Shown here in pieces: positions 5,376 through 7,111 of a DNA stretch of 7,111 bases. Source of the DNA: Bacillota bacterium (GTDB lineage: Bacteria > Bacillota > Clostridia > Oscillospirales > Acutalibacteraceae). The position numbers and the translations under genes are program-made. The stretch covers positions 1-7,111 of the forward strand of contig JAQXHB010000058.1 of NCBI GenBank assembly GCA_029007015.1, given 5' to 3'. Each line of letters starts with the position of its first letter. The first letter of the stretch is position 1. The notes under the pieces were generated by a model. The model had not been told where the DNA came from, made no database searches, and was given only the letters and a program-made list of their open reading frames with translations.

Positions 5376-7088
5376 TTGCAAAAATACGATAATTTGTGCA
5401 TGGGATGCATGTGCGATAACGGCGGCGAAGATGTCTGCCGCCTATGCGGTTTCGATCACTCGACGCCGCAACCCGACGGATGCCTAAAACTGCGCGCGGT
5501 GCTTGACAATCGCTACATAATCGGCCGAGTACTTGAGTGCGGCGCCGACGGCATCACCTACCTTGCATGGGACATGGAGGAGGATATTCAGGTCAGACTG
5601 CGCGAGTTTATGCCGCAGAATTACTGCGTGCGCGGCTTGGACGGCAGTTCGGTCGATGTTCTGTTGGAGAAAAAGAATGACTTTATCAATAAGCGTGACG
5701 AGTTTCTCGATATCGCGCGTTTGCTGGCTCGCATGAGCGAGTTGCCGGCTCTGTTCCCGGTGACCGACATTTTTGAAGCCAACGGCACAGCCTATTACGC
5801 GAGCGAGAATATCAAGTCAATCACTCTCAAGGAGTTTTTGCTTCGCAACGGCGGCTCGCTGACATGGGAACAGTTCAAACCGCTCATTCTGCCGGTCATC
5901 AACACACTTGAAACGCTCAATGACAACGGCTTGCTGCACCTCGGCATTTCGCCCGAGACGCTGGTTGTCGGCAAGGACGGCGTTATCCGCATTGTCGGCT
6001 TCACCGTAAGGGGCGCACGCAACTCACGCAGTACCATCTCCTCGCAGATATTCCCCGGCTTTACACCGGTTGAGCAGTATGCCAGCGAAGATACTGCCAC
6101 CGAGAGCGCCGATGTATACGGACTTGCCGCTGCAGTGTTCCGCACGCTGGTCGGTCAGGCGCCTCCGGAGGCCACAGAGCGCGTCACCAACGACCGCATG
6201 ATTATTCCTGCACGCATTGTCCAGACACTGCCCAAAAATGTCTTGACCGCTCTTGCAGGCGCTCTCGCCATTCTGCCTGAGGACAGAACTCAAACTTTGG
6301 GCGACTTCCGCAGTGAACTGTGCCCCGGAGCGAGAAATGTCTCGGCTGTCATCAGCGGCGCCGACAGTGCTCAAAAGGAAAGCGACCAGCCTGCCACCGA
6401 CGGCAACAAGAAATATGCTATCATCGCAGTAACGCTTACTGTTATTGTTGTGCTTTTGCTTGCTTTCGGCGCATATGAATTTTTCCTCAAGGATAGACTT
6501 GACCGCACCATCAAGGTTGACAGCAATGTCAGCACATCGAGCGCCAGTGTCATTTCGTATGACGAGATTGGCTCTGCGGTTATCTATCTGACGGTGCCGG
6601 ATTTTACCAAATACACCTACGCACAGATACTCAATACTCCTGAATTTGTCCAGTATTACTCCTTCGAGATTGGTCAAATGTCGTACAACAATGATTTAGA
6701 GCCCGGCAAGGTGTACGCTCAGGACAGAAAAGCGGGCGAGAAGGTTGAGCGCGACAGCGCCGGCAAAATTAAGGTGGTGCTCAGCATCAGCCAAGGCCCG
6801 TCAAAGGTTAAAATTGATTCGTATGTCAACAAGACCTACGATGAGGTATATGTCAGCCTGCTTGAACAGGGATTCTATTATAAGAATATCCGTGTGGAGG
6901 AAAAGGTGGACACCTCGGCAAAACCCAGCACCGACACACAAAAGATTGTTGTCGGCACAAGCCCCTCGGCCGGCAGCAATGTCTCAAAGGATTCTGAGAT
7001 AATCATATTTGTAAACGGGCTTAAGGAGCAGGATGTGTCCTCAGGCACTGCCTCGGGCAATACAAGTTCCGGCGACACAGCCAATTGA
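5376..7088 (+). CDS. Membrane PASTA-domain pseudokinase with N-terminal zinc-ribbon
   Basis: This is a 570-residue protein. A CxxC-x9-CxxC zinc-ribbon (C8, C11, C21, C24) precedes a protein-kinase fold (about 43-325). Fold landmarks are DNRYIIGRVL, GITYLAWD, GTAYYASENI, the P+1 region GFTPVEQY, ADVYGLAAAVFRTLVGQAPPEA and ILPEDRTQTLGDF. The active site is degenerate: the Gly-rich loop reads ECGADG with its first Gly as Glu54; the VAIK Lys is Arg76; the alpha-C Glu appears to be Ile113; HRD is His-Leu-Gly (188-190); the catalytic Asn is Thr195; and the DFG motif is Gly-Phe-Thr (208-210). One transmembrane helix (about 347-367) leads to two extracellular PASTA repeats (about 406-475 and 479-552) and a Ser/Gly/Thr tail. 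From family knowledge, PASTA kinases (PrkC/PknB/Stk1) sense peptidoglycan fragments; here signalling without phosphotransfer, or scaffolding, is inferred. It follows the dockerin gene by 89 bases with its own promoter. Confidence 0.88.
   Translation: MQKYDNLCMGCMCDNGGEDVCRLCGFDHSTPQPDGCLKLRAVLDNRYIIGRVLECGADGITYLAWDMEEDIQVRLREFMPQNYCVRGLDGSSVDVLLEKKNDFINKRDEFLDIARLLARMSELPALFPVTDIFEANGTAYYASENIKSITLKEFLLRNGGSLTWEQFKPLILPVINTLETLNDNGLLHLGISPETLVVGKDGVIRIVGFTVRGARNSRSTISSQIFPGFTPVEQYASEDTATESADVYGLAAAVFRTLVGQAPPEATERVTNDRMIIPARIVQTLPKNVLTALAGALAILPEDRTQTLGDFRSELCPGARNVSAVISGADSAQKESDQPATDGNKKYAIIAVTLTVIVVLLLAFGAYEFFLKDRLDRTIKVDSNVSTSSASVISYDEIGSAVIYLTVPDFTKYTYAQILNTPEFVQYYSFEIGQMSYNNDLEPGKVYAQDRKAGEKVERDSAGKIKVVLSISQGPSKVKIDSYVNKTYDEVYVSLLEQGFYYKNIRVEEKVDTSAKPSTDTQKIVVGTSPSAGSNVSKDSEIIIFVNGLKEQDVSSGTASGNTSSGDTAN
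6414..6478 (+). other. Single transmembrane segment of the pseudokinase
   Basis: An uninterrupted stretch of about 20 residues rich in Ile, Val, Leu and Ala (residues about 347-367) is preceded by Lys-Lys and followed by Glu-Phe-Phe-Leu-Lys-Asp. This predicts an intracellular kinase-like domain and an external PASTA region. Confidence 0.9.
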
Positions 7089-7111
7089 TATCAGCAAGCA
7101 TAAAAACCGAC

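Noticed and set aside
6024..6677. A 217-codon minus-strand open frame
   Set aside because: It lies entirely within the pseudokinase gene on the opposite strand; the plus-strand frame carries kinase, transmembrane and PASTA features, so this one is a shadow.
7089..7111. A downstream element after the pseudokinase stop
   Set aside because: Only 23 bases remain and no hairpin, promoter or start codon with a ribosome binding site is visible.
1..7111. Mobile elements, CRISPR arrays, tRNA or rRNA genes
   Set aside because: No transposase or integrase frames, no regularly spaced repeats and no cloverleaf-like or rRNA-like segments were seen in the small non-coding gaps (30, 74, 159 and 89 bases).

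Overview
The window looks like a chromosomal segment of an anaerobic gut-type Clostridia (Bacillota, perhaps Oscillospiraceae/Ruminococcaceae-like). The reasons are strong GGAGG-type ribosome binding sites, TTGxxx-17-TAxAAT promoters, a Gls24/YloU-FakA/YloV gene pair, a PASTA kinase-like membrane protein and a type I dockerin module, which is a cellulosome component. The assignment is inferred from gene content only. Five protein-coding genes fill nearly all of it; no RNA genes, insertion sequences or CRISPR arrays were seen.

Left half, all on the minus strand and read right to left: an orphan SBP_bac_5-type lipoprotein (3387-1861), then a Gls24/Asp23-family protein (1786-1436), then fatty acid kinase subunit FakA (1405 to the left edge, C-terminus missing). 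The Gls24 and fakA genes are 30 bases apart and clearly one transcription unit. The lipoprotein gene lies 74 bases upstream of them, with a GC-rich hairpin but no strong terminator between, so some read-through is plausible.

The 159-base divergent region (3388-3546) carries a near-consensus promoter firing leftward and a second promoter firing rightward.

Right half, plus strand: a secreted, dockerin-bearing protein with a transglutaminase-like fold (3547-5286), then a membrane protein with a zinc-ribbon, a protein-kinase fold, one transmembrane segment and two extracellular PASTA repeats (5376-7088). Both appear to be pseudoenzymes. The first has Ala and Thr where the transglutaminase Cys and His belong. 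The second has lost the VAIK lysine, the HRD motif, the catalytic-loop Asn and the DFG Asp. Their promoters resemble each other in the -35 and extended -10 parts.

The most interesting reading is that the two right-hand genes form a non-catalytic cell-surface module: a dockerin-docked scaffold or binding protein and a wall-sensing pseudokinase. This is inference from adjacency and degenerate active sites and has not been demonstrated.
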